In this document: one piece after another, positions 10,901 through 22,388 of the stretch | Layout: each line of letters starts with the position of its first letter | How positions within the stretch are numbered: the first letter of the stretch is position 1 | Source: Penium margaritaceum | Lineage: Eukaryota; Streptophyta; Zygnematophyceae; Desmidiales; Peniaceae | Direction: 5' to 3' | Assembly (NCBI GenBank): GCA_023375785.1 | Contig: SZWC01003930.1 | Coordinates: 86,810 to 150,809, forward strand | Length of the DNA stretch: 64,000 bases | Position numbers and translations under genes: made by a program | The notes under the pieces: generated by a model | Seen by the model: only the letters and a program-made list of their open reading frames with translations | What the model was told of the DNA's origin: nothing | The model's database searches: none

Positions 10901-11684
10901 TATCCAGATCAGGTGCCATAGAGGGAGAGCTCTGAGTGGAAAATGCACATGCCTCACTATTGGGTGTGACGACCACAAGGTCAGCTACTGCATCACAAGC
11001 GACATGAAATTTGCGAATGACCAGATTGTGTCCTATATGGCATGCTGTATACACCTCTCTGCGATGTGTGCGAACACTGAGGCTTAGGGCCTTTGTGCCG
11101 GGATCACCACTTGCAATGCTACAAGTGGAGCTCTTGGGTGCGTGGTCTGACACTTCCTAGCCTCCAGAGACCAATGGCCAAACACGATCACTGGGCTCAC
11201 ACAAGTAACCTGGACTAGAAGGGGTCACTGCATGCCCAGAGATAGGCACGTCCTTATCTAATGAGGACTGAGGCTAAGGGGCAGGTGATCCGGTGTGAGG
11301 AGATGCGCGTTTGGGAGACACAGGATTGGGTGTGACTGTGGGAGTAGGAGTCAAGGTAGGACCACACACACAGGCAAGAGTACTGGTGGACACACGTACA
11401 GAATCATGGGTGCTTGTGGGGTGCGAGGGTGAAGAGGTAGAAGCTGGCCGTGCTGGTCAGGTCTCTGGGCCGACAACAATGATCGGTCGGTCATCAAGAG
11501 CCGGAGACCGAGAAGTGGAGGAGGCTCAAACGGGCACATCAGCCGGACGAGAGGTGCTCCTGGGCCTAGACTAACCCATCCATCAAGAAGTCTCACACGT
11601 AGCACCGTGCGTGATGGACAACAACATTATCGAAGTCAGATCATTGTAAGTAAGAGACTGAATGATACAATGAGGGGCAGGCTT
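10901..11684 (-). pseudogene. Copia A: integrase-RT linker
   Basis: Low-conservation region between integrase and RT of A. A minus-strand frame at 10896-11153 joins the RT start in frame after one stop. The opposite strand has a Gly/Val-rich open frame at 11311-11574 that I regard as a shadow. No domain recognised, as is usual for this part of copia polyproteins. Confidence 0.5.
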
Positions 11685-12717
11685 CTACAATCGCCAGGCC
11701 TTTGACCACGAGGAGCTTTCCATGAAGGCACACAGGCAACCGTGCGGGGACACGTTGGACCCATGCTGGTCCTTGGTGTACCATGCAGAAGCTACAAATC
11801 CTAAGACACAAGCGAGACGCTGATCAGAACGATAACCAAACCAGAGCTTGTACGGTGTAATGTGGTCTAGAAAGGGACCATGTGATAGGCTATTCCAGAC
11901 CCAAGTCACGCAAGCGAATCCTTCGAAGGCAAAAGACTCCAGACATCCGCACTTAAACCACATACCATAAACCGCATCCTCCATGGCGCAGTTCCAACAC
12001 TAAAAAACCTCGCTCTCCTTACAAGTAGCGGGAGTGGGGACCTAGTGAAAAACCCCATGCTTTGAAGAAATTGCCAATATTACCAAGAATTTTGCCGTTG
12101 TAATCCAAACGGAAGGTATGTAGTGTGTGGCAGGACAGATGCTCAGCCATCAATAGCAAGAGGCAAACTGCAAGAGCAACATCACTCTTCTGGCGCATGC
12201 TGTAAACCACTACATCTGGGTGAAGTCATTTTTCACGTTCAGTACGTCTTGGCCCCAATCGGATAAAGACTTGACAGGAAGAAGACCAAGAAGGTCCAAA
12301 TGGATCAACTCGAGGGGGCAAAGCGCTCGAGAACAAGATTTAGGGTAGGTGCAACAATGAATCTCACCTTGAGTGTAGAACTTACAATCGATCGTGGGCA
12401 GGCTTCTCAAAAGAAGCCGTGTGAAGACCGGACACGGACTGTGTTCAAATGAGCTTCAACAGAGTGTCGGTGCCCATATGACATAGGTAATGATGTAGTA
12501 GTCGCTGGTGCTTAGCAGGAAGAACACCAGCGACTAACACACAAGCAGGAGGAGAGGGTGAGCAAGACAAACATGAAATCCAAGAACCACAATACACATC
12601 ATCCAGAACAGAGGCACGAAGGTAACCAACACAAGTATCAATAGCTTTCACAGTTGCAAAGCCTGTAGTGTGCTTCACAGAGAGCAACATAAGTGTGCAA
12701 GCAAGCAAAGAAAGCAA
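11685..12717 (-). pseudogene. Copia A: GAG-pre-integrase and integrase
   Basis: From right to left: LPAKHQRLLHHYLCHMGTDTL (GAG-pre-integrase, with the H-x-x-x-H element, near 12500), LELIHLDLLGLLPVKSL (integrase start, first Asp region, near 12300), KNDFTQM, then the integrase end WVWNSLSHGPFLDHITPY and KLWFGYRSD (near 11900). Stops occur between the blocks and the central DNxxEY motif is not recognisable. The ordering fits copia and matches the rest of A. Confidence 0.75.
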
Positions 12718-12746
12718 GTTCAGCTAAAGGTCAGGTAAAAAAACAA

Positions 12747-12990
12747 CTAGGAAAGATACAGGGGGCCACATGGACTATTGAAGCACACAACCGCAATACC
12801 ATGGACCAGCAAGGACTGACCAGAGCCTGTGCAAACAGAGCGAGTATACGCAAAACGTTTGAGAACAACGAAGTCACTACGACAACATGTCATGTGATGA
12901 GTGGCACCAGAATCAATGATCCAGGTGGCACAATGATCTCGACCAAAGGAAAACTCGTAATTGAACACTCGGCCTCAAACCGGCGCTGAG
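12747..12990 (-). pseudogene. Copia A: protease
   Basis: WIIDSGATHHMT at about 12915-12880 is the copia aspartic protease active site (DSG) with its usual flanks. The frame is short because frameshifts lie on both sides. It lies between gag and GAG-pre-integrase as expected. Confidence 0.75.
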
Positions 12991-13249
12991 AAACAGGTAA
13001 GGAGGAACGACGAAGTCCACAGAGGTGAGATGCATGAATCCAATAGGCACCGTCAGGCCCATTATTATCACATGACACCTGTGCCACCCTACACGAGGCA
13101 TCAAGAGTGACGAGAGCAAGCAAACAAAAATTCTATAAACCACCCAGCTGTGACAACATACTCGCACCTCCCTGAAAGCAAAACGCCAGAAGGTGACAAA
13201 GATCTGCAATGGTGTGGTCAATTGGGTCCGGGTCGCCAATGCTCGCCAT

Positions 13250-14776
13250 TTAAGAAGTAGGAACCGTTGCAGTTATGGGCGCCGCGCAACCTGAGGGTGT
13301 GCTGCTTGACGCGGCCTGCTTCGCAAGTGCAGCATGAAGATTGCGAGTGATCCGCCCCCAGTCAGGTGGCTGCTGGCAGTTGGTGTAACAATGAGCGCCT
13401 CCACTATTGTAGCTATGGAAAGTACATCCACTTGTACCACCCAATGACTGATGCTGTTGCAACTCTTGCTGGCCCAAACCACACTTCTTCTTGCCCTTCT
13501 TCTCCTGTGCCACGGCTGCCATACCCTACATCTGAGTCGAGGTAGCCGGGGTGGAGGAGGAGGAGGAGGAGGAGGAGGATGTGCCAGAGGATGAAGGAAT
13601 GGACTGCAAGAGGGACATCGGTGGTGATGCAATGATTGGTGCAGCAAGGGGACTCGCTTGATGGACCACAGTTGGCTCATGGGCAGAAATCACCTAGAGG
13701 AAAATTTCATGCGCCCAAGGGAGGAGCTGAGGCTAGGTGGAGAAGGGCTTGAGCATTGCGTCTCTGTTCTCCGGGAAGATGTCTGCATGTTCAAGACATG
13801 CTCTGATCATGAACGTGCAAAGCTCCCAGAGCAGTATACCTCCTGGTGTCCCAAGGCGCATGGCAGGCCTCGAATAATGCGTTGCAGGCTCAGCGGGTCC
13901 CTGACCAAGGGAGTGAAAGGCGCAAATGTTAGTTGTGTGGGTGGCGTACATCGCTAGACCAAGAAAGAAAAGTGGCAAGTCCCAGTCCCCACGTGGATTA
14001 GCACCCTCGTCTGTGCCGGCCTCTCCAAGGAAAGGGTGAAAGTCCACGACAGTCTTGCACGGTATGGCGTAACGGAGTCTACGTAGTAGCCAAGCCGCTG
14101 TCAACACCTGAGCGCGGTCCATAACCTGGTACGGATTGTGATAGTGGGGCCATATCCCCTCTAAAGTGGCCCAGACCTGGAAGACAGCCTCTGAGGAGTC
14201 AAAGCTGTCCTTGCTGATATAGCGTGGGGACGGGGTCTTGAAGTCCTTGGGTTGCCGCTCCATGGGGAGAGCAACCACAAGCTGGGAAGGACAAGGGATG
14301 GGGAAGATACTAGGACGAGTAAATTTGCTGACGTAGGGATGAGAGGAGGATCTGATCTCCGGGAACCGGGAACCAGAATGCGTCTGAAGGATGCGCGTCT
14401 CGCTCTCGTGGGTGTCATCCTCCATGCCTGGCATGTCGGGGTCCTCATCCAAAGGATAAAAAAGTGGCGGGTCCTGGCCTGCTGCTCTCCTCGGTGCAGA
14501 TGATGACTGCAATGCATAAGGTATGACACCGGCGACTCCCCCGGATGTCTGGTGTGGGGCCGTGGACTGACCACAAATATGACCTGAGAGCGCATAGATG
14601 GCGTTAGTCTGCTGCTCTTGCTGAGAAAGAATCTCATCCTGGTGACTATGCAGGTCCACAATGGCCTCCAAGCGTGGGCTCATGACCCTTGAAAAGGAGG
14701 AAGAGGGATCTAGTGGTCCTTTGCCCTTGTCACCGGTCCGAGTGATGTGAGCGCTCAGCATGGACCAAGATGTCAA
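13250..14776 (-). pseudogene. Copia A: gag
   Basis: A 347-codon minus-strand frame (14776-13733) followed by shorter frames to 13250 lies between the 5' LTR and the protease, where gag belongs. The N-terminal part is Gln/Ser/Pro-rich; the middle (SSEAVFQVWATLEGIWPHYH and following) is helical and contains LCTFMIRACLEHADI near its end. I do not see a classical CCHC knuckle. A run of GGA triplets at 13554-13580 encodes a Pro/Ser-rich stretch. Identity as gag rests mainly on position within A. This is the longest unbroken frame of A. Confidence 0.6.
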
Positions 14777-14977
14777 ACCAGTCGGATTTCAAAGCCGTGA
14801 GCGGTTCCCAAGGATTTGAAACGCTGTGAATGATTGACTTTTGAACCCCAAAACTTGACTAAGGTAAGTATAGACATCAGTAGGGGTTGATTGACATCAG
14901 CACGGACCTGATGACATCAGCAAGGAAAATGTAGACGCAAGCGATCTTTTGGTGGGAGTCACACAAACTCTTTGATA

Positions 14978-16106
14978 TGAGGGGAGGACCTCGTCACCAC
15001 CTTGCATGGCTACGCAACGGTGTAGCTACATAGTCCTTGCGTAGCTATGCATAGTCTACGCAGCTGCGTAGCGAAGCTACTACGCCGTAGCTTTGTGTAG
15101 CACTGTTGCACAGCAAAGAAGTTGTGACTGCTATTGCGCAGGACTACTAGCACTGTAACCGCTCCTACTTCTGCTCCGCTATTGCAACTACCACTATTGT
15201 TGTAATGCTACTGGTGCTGTTGCAATGTTGTTGTTGTTTTTGCTGTTTTTACTGGCGTTACAGCAAATGTAATGCTATTGTTGCTGTCGCTGGGCTGGTG
15301 CTGCTGTTGAAGGCTGCTGTTGCTGCTATTTCTGCTTGCTTCCATTGCCGCTCCTTGCTGGTGGTGCCACTATTCCCTCCTGCTGCCGCTACTTGCTATT
15401 GGTGCTTGCAGCTGTTGCTTCGTAGTGCAAGTTGCTACTACGGGTTGTTGCTGCAAGTTGCTTCCCGTTTTTTTAACAATGCCCAACCAAACACGGGTGT
15501 TGTTGCCACTCGGTACTTTTGCTGCTCCTCGTCGTGGCTGCTAGAGCTGGTAAATGTCGCAGCTCACATGGTGAGGAGATAGAAGGCAATTTGTCAGCAT
15601 GCTTTAATAAGAGTTGTAGAGAGAATTTAAAAATGACAGGTTCATGGCATAAGTACTTGCTGTGGGGAACGGCCGGTGTCGGACGCGGCAGGACAAGGTC
15701 TGTCCTAAAACTGGTCCAAACTCATTGTTTTGGCCGTAACTGAGCATAGACATGTCAGAACGCTATGCTGTCTGACCCTATATGAGTAAAATCACAAGCC
15801 ACGCGCTACGACTGGTCACATGCATGCATACGGCATTAAGCAGTGGACACATAATGCAAAGAAATGCAAATCAGGCCCACAACCAGTCCACCGATAAACT
15901 CCTACGTGCGGTACAAAAGCTGCAGCAGGTCCCAGACAGTGTCCACAACCCTGGGACAGTCGTTGGTAAGCTCCAAGCTGGTAGTCCGCCACCAAATGTT
16001 GCACCGATACTACCTAGGTCCACATCAGGGATCTGCACGGGCATGGACACGGCCGAGTGGTCACAGTATACTTTACTAGTTGACAAGAATGTCACAAAGC
16101 AAAAGA
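14978..16106 (-). repeat. 5' LTR of A, interrupted
   Basis: The outer part (15575-16106) aligns with the 3' LTR at about 2360-2886. The alignment stops abruptly at 15574, where a GTAGC/GTTGCT-rich sequence begins. At its inner edge CCTCA on the minus strand is followed by TATCAAAGAG, which resembles the tRNA-Met primer site; I take 14978 as the LTR end on that basis. The total of 1129 bp against 644 bp for the other LTR is explained by the insert. Confidence 0.6.
15004..15574. repeat. Word-repeat insertion in LTR (GTAGC / GTTGCT)
   Basis: The first 100 bp are a cluster of GTAGC/GCTAC/TACGC words, including a perfect 16-bp palindrome CTACGCAGCTGCGTAG at 15056-15071. The remaining 450 bp are dense in TTGCTGCTGTTG-type triplets. 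It interrupts the 5' LTR of A. Nothing encodes a recognisable protein; poly-Leu/Cys/Val open frames are composition artefacts. Confidence 0.55.
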
Positions 16107-17143
16107 GCCACGCCCACTAGGTAGCCCATTGTTTCCCTGCTCTCTCTAGCATTAGTTGAGGAGGGGTCTGTGAAGGTCCCAGAAGTTTCACTCTGGTTGC
16201 ACTTATCCCCCTCAGATATGAGAGAGTACAATTTCTCCATTTGACCACCGTTTTTGACGTGTAAGAGATGGTTAGAAGGTTCTTGCAAAACCCTATCAAT
16301 TGCTTCCACTTTTGCTTCAGTTTATGCCTTGTAGACTCCAAGAAAGGAAACACTGCTCTCATATCTAAATTCTGTTTTTTTTTTTGTTTTGGGCTAAAAA
16401 GAAGATAATGATGTTTTTGAACCTTTTGTAGGTTTTTTGGAGGAAACCATAGCCACTGCATTCATCATCATTTGCCACATAATCCCTCCAAATTTGACGT
16501 CATTTGAACAACCTTCATTGTAAGTGATGATGTCAGCACCAACACAGACAAACATTTTTGTTGAAACATAAGTTCTTACCAACGTTCAAAATCTTTGAGA
16601 AACTCCAACGACTTATAGTTCTGAAAAAATTGACTATTGAACCCATATTGAGCAGCACCAATGTCGCCAGTCCGTAACAAGGGCAAGGGGCCAGGAGACA
16701 CCTCCTCTTCCTCCCCGTCATAGCACGTCTAAAAGACTGTGCATCCATTGCCAGTCTCCCCTTATGGCTTTGTACCATCGGGAGCGTGTACCATGTGCAC
16801 TCATCCACGCCAAGCTCCTGAGTTAATTAGACTTGCGGGGCATGGAAAAAAACTCATGTCGTGGCTGGCACCAGCATTGCATGTGTGGCACACGCTGAGT
16901 CCACACTGGCAATTGTAGCCATGGCATACTGTTTGGGTGTCTACCGGCTTTGCGTGTTGCTATTGTGGCAATCGGCACCATGATTGGCGCCAACATCACC
17001 AGCGCCCTGCCGGTTGGCAACCGCCGTGGATACGGTCGTGCCCTTTGTCTTAACCATCCAACTTAGAGATTTCAACTAATACTGTGGAACCCCTCAGTGG
17101 AGCTATGATGGTGTTGTACATCAAGATCTAGGGTCTAAATTGG
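16107..17143. other. Internal region of element C, no gene seen
   Basis: AT-rich sequence with short minus-strand frames and no domain. The first 57 bp resemble 2180-2233 on the other side of A. Considered part of C because it lies between A and the C 3' LTR. Confidence 0.4.
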
Positions 17144-17701
17144 ATGATGCAACAACTCACAGACTATGTAGTCACTGAGCGGGCTGTTGCCACCATGTCA
17201 CTACAGAAACCTCCGTTTTCCTCCTTGCCATCCTTACCTCCAACGGTGTTATTACCAGATGGTCCCTTGCCACCCACCCTCAGCTTCACATCCGACGCCC
17301 TCCGCTCTATCCTGGAGTCAGTCAGAGTCATCCCGACCTCAGACCCCATCTCTCTCTTAGCCGTCCCTTCTTCTGGAACCCCTTGTGTACACAGTCGCTG
17401 CGCAAGACAGCAGATTGCACGACTGGCTAGACGTGCCCAGCCAGTAGGAGTAGAGCTAACAACAGCAGTACTAGTAGTGAAAAACGTGGCTGGGGAGCGG
17501 ATTCCCTCGTCTCGCATCGTGGCATTGGTATGTCACCCCCTCTCAGCTTCTGCGTGTGTGTTAGTTGTTGGGGCGATGATGTGTTCGCCGACAGATGCCA
17601 TGGAGACGGAGGCACATGACACACTCAAATGGCGCATTATCTGGAAGGAACAGACACCCTGCTTTGGGGAAGGACTGTTTGTCCAAGGAGGTCTGGTTTG
17701 A
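17144..17701 (+). CDS. Uncharacterised 185-codon ORF in element C
   Basis: An open frame of 185 codons in the same orientation as C. The protein is Ser/Pro/Thr-rich at first (SLPSLPPTVLLPDGPLPP, near residues 30-50), then basic (CARQQIARLARRAQP near 85). No catalytic motif, signal peptide or membrane segment can be supported. Position inside a pol-less LTR element suggests a gag-like or captured fragment of a non-autonomous element, but this is inference only. It may also be a chance frame. Confidence 0.3.
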   Translation: MMQQLTDYVVTERAVATMSLQKPPFSSLPSLPPTVLLPDGPLPPTLSFTSDALRSILESVRVIPTSDPISLLAVPSSGTPCVHSRCARQQIARLARRAQPVGVELTTAVLVVKNVAGERIPSSRIVALVCHPLSASACVLVVGAMMCSPTDAMETEAHDTLKWRIIWKEQTPCFGEGLFVQGGLV

Positions 17702-18141
17702 TGCTCAGCCGGATTTCTAGATTGAGATAGAGCTTACAAGCGACGTGGCGGAGGGAGTCGATGGGGCAATAGAGGCCGTTGATACCCCCAGGTCAGGAGG
17801 ATAGGAACTGCTATGACGATGGCAATTGTTGCAGTACAGCCGTCTCCCTTGTCCCCGGTTACAGGGTTGGTGCGCCACGTCCTCTTGGTTTTGACAAGTC
17901 TGACGGCCGTAACGGGGATGGAGTCCATCATCAACCAAGGGACAACAGATGATTGATGCGCCGGATAGTGCTGGAGGACGAGAGCATTTGGCCAAGCTAG
18001 GAGGGTGCAGACATCCCTTGTGAGGACGACGAGTCGTATATGGCAGACTGGTCACACATGGAGTCGGTGACAGATGTAGAGGCCTAGTGTGCTACCGTAC
18101 ATGCAGTAGCCATAGCACGAGCAAAGGATGGCCCCTATACG

Positions 18142-19260
18142 ATGGCAGACGTCCATGTGTGCAACACGTTGACATCAGCTGATGAGCTTGTAGCAACCGC
18201 GGTGGAGGATGCAGAGCAAGCTACAGACCTCCAGCTCATGGTTCATTTTACCAGCGTCGTGAACACCATGGCGCTTCCAGCAGACTACACAGCTATAGTT
18301 CCCAGGTGCGAGCGCCTACGCTCCGCGATGGACGCTCAAGAGGCACCCGTGGCTAGAGCAGAGCTGGACGTGTAGAGTCTCATGGCCGAGCTCTGAGAGG
18401 CCAACAGCCGCTGTTTTACCGGGGATGTTCCAGCACGACGGGCTGCCAAGGAGTGTGTGGAGGATGTACACATACGTCTTGAGGAAGCTGAGCGGTCTTT
18501 CTTGGATGCACATCTGGGACAGGTGGACCTCCAGAAGTAGGGGATAATGGGCTGCACACCAAGGATAAGGAGGAGTACCACCACAGTGAGCGCACCTTCG
18601 ATGACCACGATGATGTCGCAGATGCAGATGTACCTATAAATGTTGACGTACGGCGAGAAGCTCACGGCCAAGCGAGAGGTGTCTCACCAGCAGTGAGTGC
18701 CTTTGCAGCAGCCGTTCTTGTATCCTCACACCATGTACTTGGCGACTCATTTTTTGGTACCCGCACCCTCTTAGCAGCTCGTGGTAAGCGTCACTTGAGT
18801 CGGCCACTAACGTAGAGGATGTCAACTTGTGTGACGAGCATGCAAAACTGCACCCATTTCTACTGGACAAGGCCGATTGGAGGAGGTTGTGGCTCACGCC
18901 AATGCACATGTGATGGATGCCCACCTTCAGGTTTATTTTGCGACTGACCGCTTGCATGCCGCACATGCAACAGGTCACCTAGTTGCCGCAATAGAGCTTG
19001 ACAAGCTGTACACACATCTTGATGTTGCAGAGACTGCATGGCACGGTGCAGCTTAGCAGTTGGCAAGCATACATTTGCTCATGCAAAAGGAGGAGGTCAT
19101 CAGCGCTAGACGAGTCAAATTGGCAGGTGACAACTGAAGTAATGACTATGATAGTGACAACAACAACGACGGTGACGATAGAGACAACAACAACAACAAT
19201 GACAATGACAGCAACGACAGTGCTATGGGATGAGGCTGTGTGCAAGCACATCCCACCGGC
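18142..19260 (+). pseudogene. Decayed coiled-coil-like ORF in element C
   Basis: From the ATG at 18142 one frame reads helix-forming, Ala/Glu-rich sequence (ADELVATAVEDAEQATDL; ECVEDVHIRLEEAERSFL) broken by TAG at 18373 and TGA at 18394 and then by frameshifts. Further on, blocks such as HLVAAIELDKLYTHLDVAE (about 18975-19030) and an Asp/Asn run (19140-19215, repeating GAY/AAY codons) remain readable. It looks like the remains of a long coiled-coil protein with an acidic tail, as seen in some gag-like proteins of non-autonomous LTR elements. I do not recognise a family. Confidence 0.4.
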
Positions 19261-19855
19261 ATCGTCATCACCCTTGTTATTGCTATGGAGGGCTGTGTGG
19301 CCATGGGAGAGCCGTAATCCCTCCTCAAGGATTGTGTTGGGCGCGGCCATCAGCTTTGCGTGTGCTGTCAGCTTGTGCAGCCCAAGGGGAGTGTTGGTAT
19401 GTGGGCTTTGGCCTGACACCCTTCTGAGGACAGCATGGTTAGTTTGTGTCTGGCACGATGCTCTGGTTGAGGTTATGCTGGTTGAGACACGCGGACTTGG
19501 TGATGTGTACGAGTGTGATATGGAGACCCATTTTCTCCATGTGTTATTTATGCTCCATACATGCGAGCAGGTGTGGTCAAGACCCGGACCCCAGGGACAT
19601 GTTCCAAGGTCATGAGGAGACCTAGTGGCTTTGTACCTCTTGTGTGAGGTTTGGCACATGGGTGTATGTTTTATGTCTTGCACGGTCAAGACCAGCCACT
19701 TGGTGAGTTACACCACTGTCACGAGGATACCTTGTATTATGGTTGGTGTTTACGACAAACAGTAAGTGTAGCCCCTCACTTGTCACTATGGTGATGGCTA
19801 TGCCAGCCATGGGGAGTGTAGGTTTGTGTGGCTTCCACCCGTGACGAGCTGCAGC
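19261..19855. other. 3' internal region of C
   Basis: A 236-codon minus-strand frame (19689-18979) and plus-strand frames overlap here, but both are dominated by a repeat of ACA/GAC triplets and lack domains. Treated as untranslated end of element C. Confidence 0.3.
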
Positions 19856-20493
19856 TGTGGTGATTCTTTATACCCTGTACTGGTGGTATGAAGGAGGAGA
19901 ACTCAAGAGCACAATGACACAACCCGTGATACGGACCCACCTGGCGCTGGAGCACTGATAGATGGTAGTTCCACCCACTAGTAGCTGCCAGGCAGCTGCC
20001 ACAACATCTTAAGTTCCTGCCTGGATGCTCTGTATTGTTTTCTACACTCACAAGAGTTTTCATGGGGGACATCTTCTGATCTCAATTTGAATGTTTTGCA
20101 TCATCCGTCCATTGATCAATGCTACACCCTATGTGTGTGACCAGTTGTAGCCTTTGAATTAAGATTTTGCATCTCTAGGTTGAGACGGCATTGCGTTTGG
20201 ATAGCACTTTGCAGCGTTATGGTCAAAACAGTGGTTTTGGGCCGGTTTTGGGATGAACTGACACTGTGCGTGCTTTACGTGCCGTATGCCATGGCAGGTA
20301 TCTATGCTGTGTCCTTGTCAGTTGTCATCTCTCTTTGCAATTACATTAAATTGGAGCTTCCGGACACTCTGTATGTGTCCCTACCCAGACCCTTGCAGTT
20401 TCGCGCATGACTTGTGACTGTGATCAGACACTGATTCAACGCTCATGCTTAGTTAAGTGGCAAGCTGTTAACAAGGTTCCAAGAATTCTCTCA
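19856..20493 (+). repeat. 3' LTR of element C
   Basis: Aligns in its last 215 bp with 1781-2005. Over its full length it also resembles the inverted LTR of A (for example CGGACCCA, GGCCAAAACA/GGTCAAAACAGTGG and GTATCTATGC). It ends CTCTCA at 20493. The pair 1781-2005 and 19856-20493 encloses A completely, making C the outer element. Confidence 0.62.
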
Positions 20494-20494
20494 A

Positions 20495-20515
20495 GGGGGG
20501 GGGGGGGGGGGGGGG
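20495..20515 (+). repeat. Poly-G tract (21 nt)
   Basis: 21 consecutive G directly after the end of the C 3' LTR. Long G/C homopolymers recur at 28353-28378, 33693-33717, 57311-57339 and 60950-60969. Confidence 0.95.
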
Positions 20516-22388
20516 TAGACAAACGTCGTTCTTTGGATTAAGAAGTGGCGCCATGACGTCATGGACGACAAAGGTCCACAAAAACATGTCAATCCTTTCA
20601 TCTATAACAACGCTGACTTGGGCATGTACATTGTGCTTGAATGACATTGCCATTGCAGATTCCAACCCATACGATGTGGGTTTGGATCAGGGTTGCACCT
20701 CAAATTCTGGCCACCACAATGAACAAGCCTGTTTTTCAAATCAGTTGAATGAAACAGTTGACACAGTTAAGAGGCATTAATCTTGTGTAGTTTTTTCACC
20801 TCTTAACACTAGTATTTTCATCGCACATTGACTATCCAACTACTATTGACTCTTCCTAATTGATTGAGTGGACATGGACACTGGCAACCAACCTAACCAC
20901 GTGAAAAACTGTTGATGGGGTACTTCCACAGCGGGCCCCATGGATGCGCATCAGGCATGAGTCTCATTGAAAGAGGATTGGGACTGCTATGTAGCACGCA
21001 ATAGGGCATTGGGATATGAGGTTGCATCATGGCCAGCATCACCAGTCACCCATGAACGGATGGCATGGACATTGGGCAAGTACGTTCGAGTCGTGACCCG
21101 TCAACTGTTGAGAGCCATGGCCACCATGGATGCCTTCCGAGCCACCAAGTCTTTATGACCTTGTACTCTGGCTATCCTACATTAACTTTATTCTTTTAAT
21201 CTTCACGTTGCGCCCCTTTTCTGGGGGCAATGATACATGAACTTCTTGAGTTTCGTTTATAATGCTTCTCTTTGGAAGAGTACTTTTCATATGATTTAGT
21301 CAATTTATGTCCGGCCTATGAAGTTTACCTACCATGCTTTCATACAATTTTTGCATAACTTGTCCACTTTCCGGAAACGTTCTACGTGTGAAGGATCTTT
21401 GTTTTGTGCAATTATATACATGTCACCATCGTTTGAGGCATCACATGCAATGATGTACTATGAGTAGTGACTATGTTGTCTCACCACTTTGTGCCTGAAG
21501 TCGTATGAACTATTTCAAGTTATTTCTCATCTTTCAAGGAGTTGGTGCAACCTTAGAAGATGATTCATACACCTCTCATTGGGCTCGTTCCAAATCGGAC
21601 TTTAAATCCATTTCCAGAGTTATGGTCTGCTTTGTCCATGTGGACATGATGTCCTGTCCTCGTGTCAATAGCATGTAACCCCCAATCACATGAAAATTTG
21701 ATTGTCATTTGTAAATTCCCGTGGTGTTTGATGAATTAAATCACCAGTGATCAAGGCTTTGCACTCCAATCATAAGGAAGGTACACATAAGCTAGAGATG
21801 ATGCAAATTATTCAGTTTCATGAAAGAAATGAAGTGGAACCACTGGAGAAATTCATGGCATTCACTTCCAAAAACAGTACAATGGAGAGAGGTCACAACT
21901 AGAAATCCAATCCTGCACATGCATTGGAAAGATTTTCACCTAATGGATAACACATGCCACGCATGGGCATGCATCTGCACACACCTCAGCATTGTACAAC
22001 ACCTCGAATGCTTGGCCACATGTTATTAGGCCTTCCTCTACAACATTTCCAGTAACTTGGCTATGTGTCATCTGGCCATCTTCTGGCTTCTGCACTCTCA
22101 GCCATTGCAACATATATCCCCCCCTTACAGAAACACAACGTGTCCTCCTATGTATGGCTGTTGCGTTAGGAACTCTCATAAGAAAGAGTATGAAAGCCTA
22201 GTGAACTTGCACAAAGCAAAACATGGTGTTAGTACACAGTAACAAATGTTCCATCACGAAACAATGCAAGAAATAGGAGAAACAATGGCAATGAGATGAA
22301 TGGATAGATGCCTTAAAATGGCTCAACCAAAGCCAGCTATGTAATGCAAAGTACATCCCAGTTTACATTCACACTGCACCGTTTTCAG
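20516..22388. other. No gene seen (1.9 kb)
   Basis: AT-rich, many stops in every frame. Short open frames (20553-20780, 20967-21158, 21820-22029) show no domain, no ordered element remnants and no LTR partner elsewhere in the window that I could find. Confidence 0.5.

Larger units (their letters stand above)
2243..16106 (-). mobile_element. Ty1/copia LTR retrotransposon A (contains B)
   Basis: A minus-strand copia element. In minus order it has: 5' LTR 16106-14978, gag 14776-13250, protease near 12930, integrase 12717-11685, reverse transcriptase starting near 10860 and broken at 10270, then RT end and RNase H 3888-2900, polypurine tract and 3' LTR 2886-2243. The plus-strand element B (3889-10269) interrupts the RT between the catalytic YxDD region and the MKDLG block. 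Removing B leaves about 7.5 kb, a normal copia size. All coding parts carry stops and frameshifts. The A LTRs are related to those of C but inverted relative to them. Flanking 5-bp duplication was not confirmed. Confidence 0.75.

Noticed and set aside
11311-11574. 87-codon Gly/Val-rich plus ORF
   Set aside because: Lies opposite the integrase-RT linker of copia A; no conserved features.
15205-15582. 125-codon Leu/Cys/Val-rich ORF that looks membrane-like
   Set aside because: Translation of TTGCTG-type word repeats within an insertion; no conserved residues.
18998-19689. ORFs of 205 (+) and 236 (-) codons
   Set aside because: Both run through an ACA/GAC triplet repeat; neither has domain signals, and the plus-strand coiled-coil trace uses a different frame.
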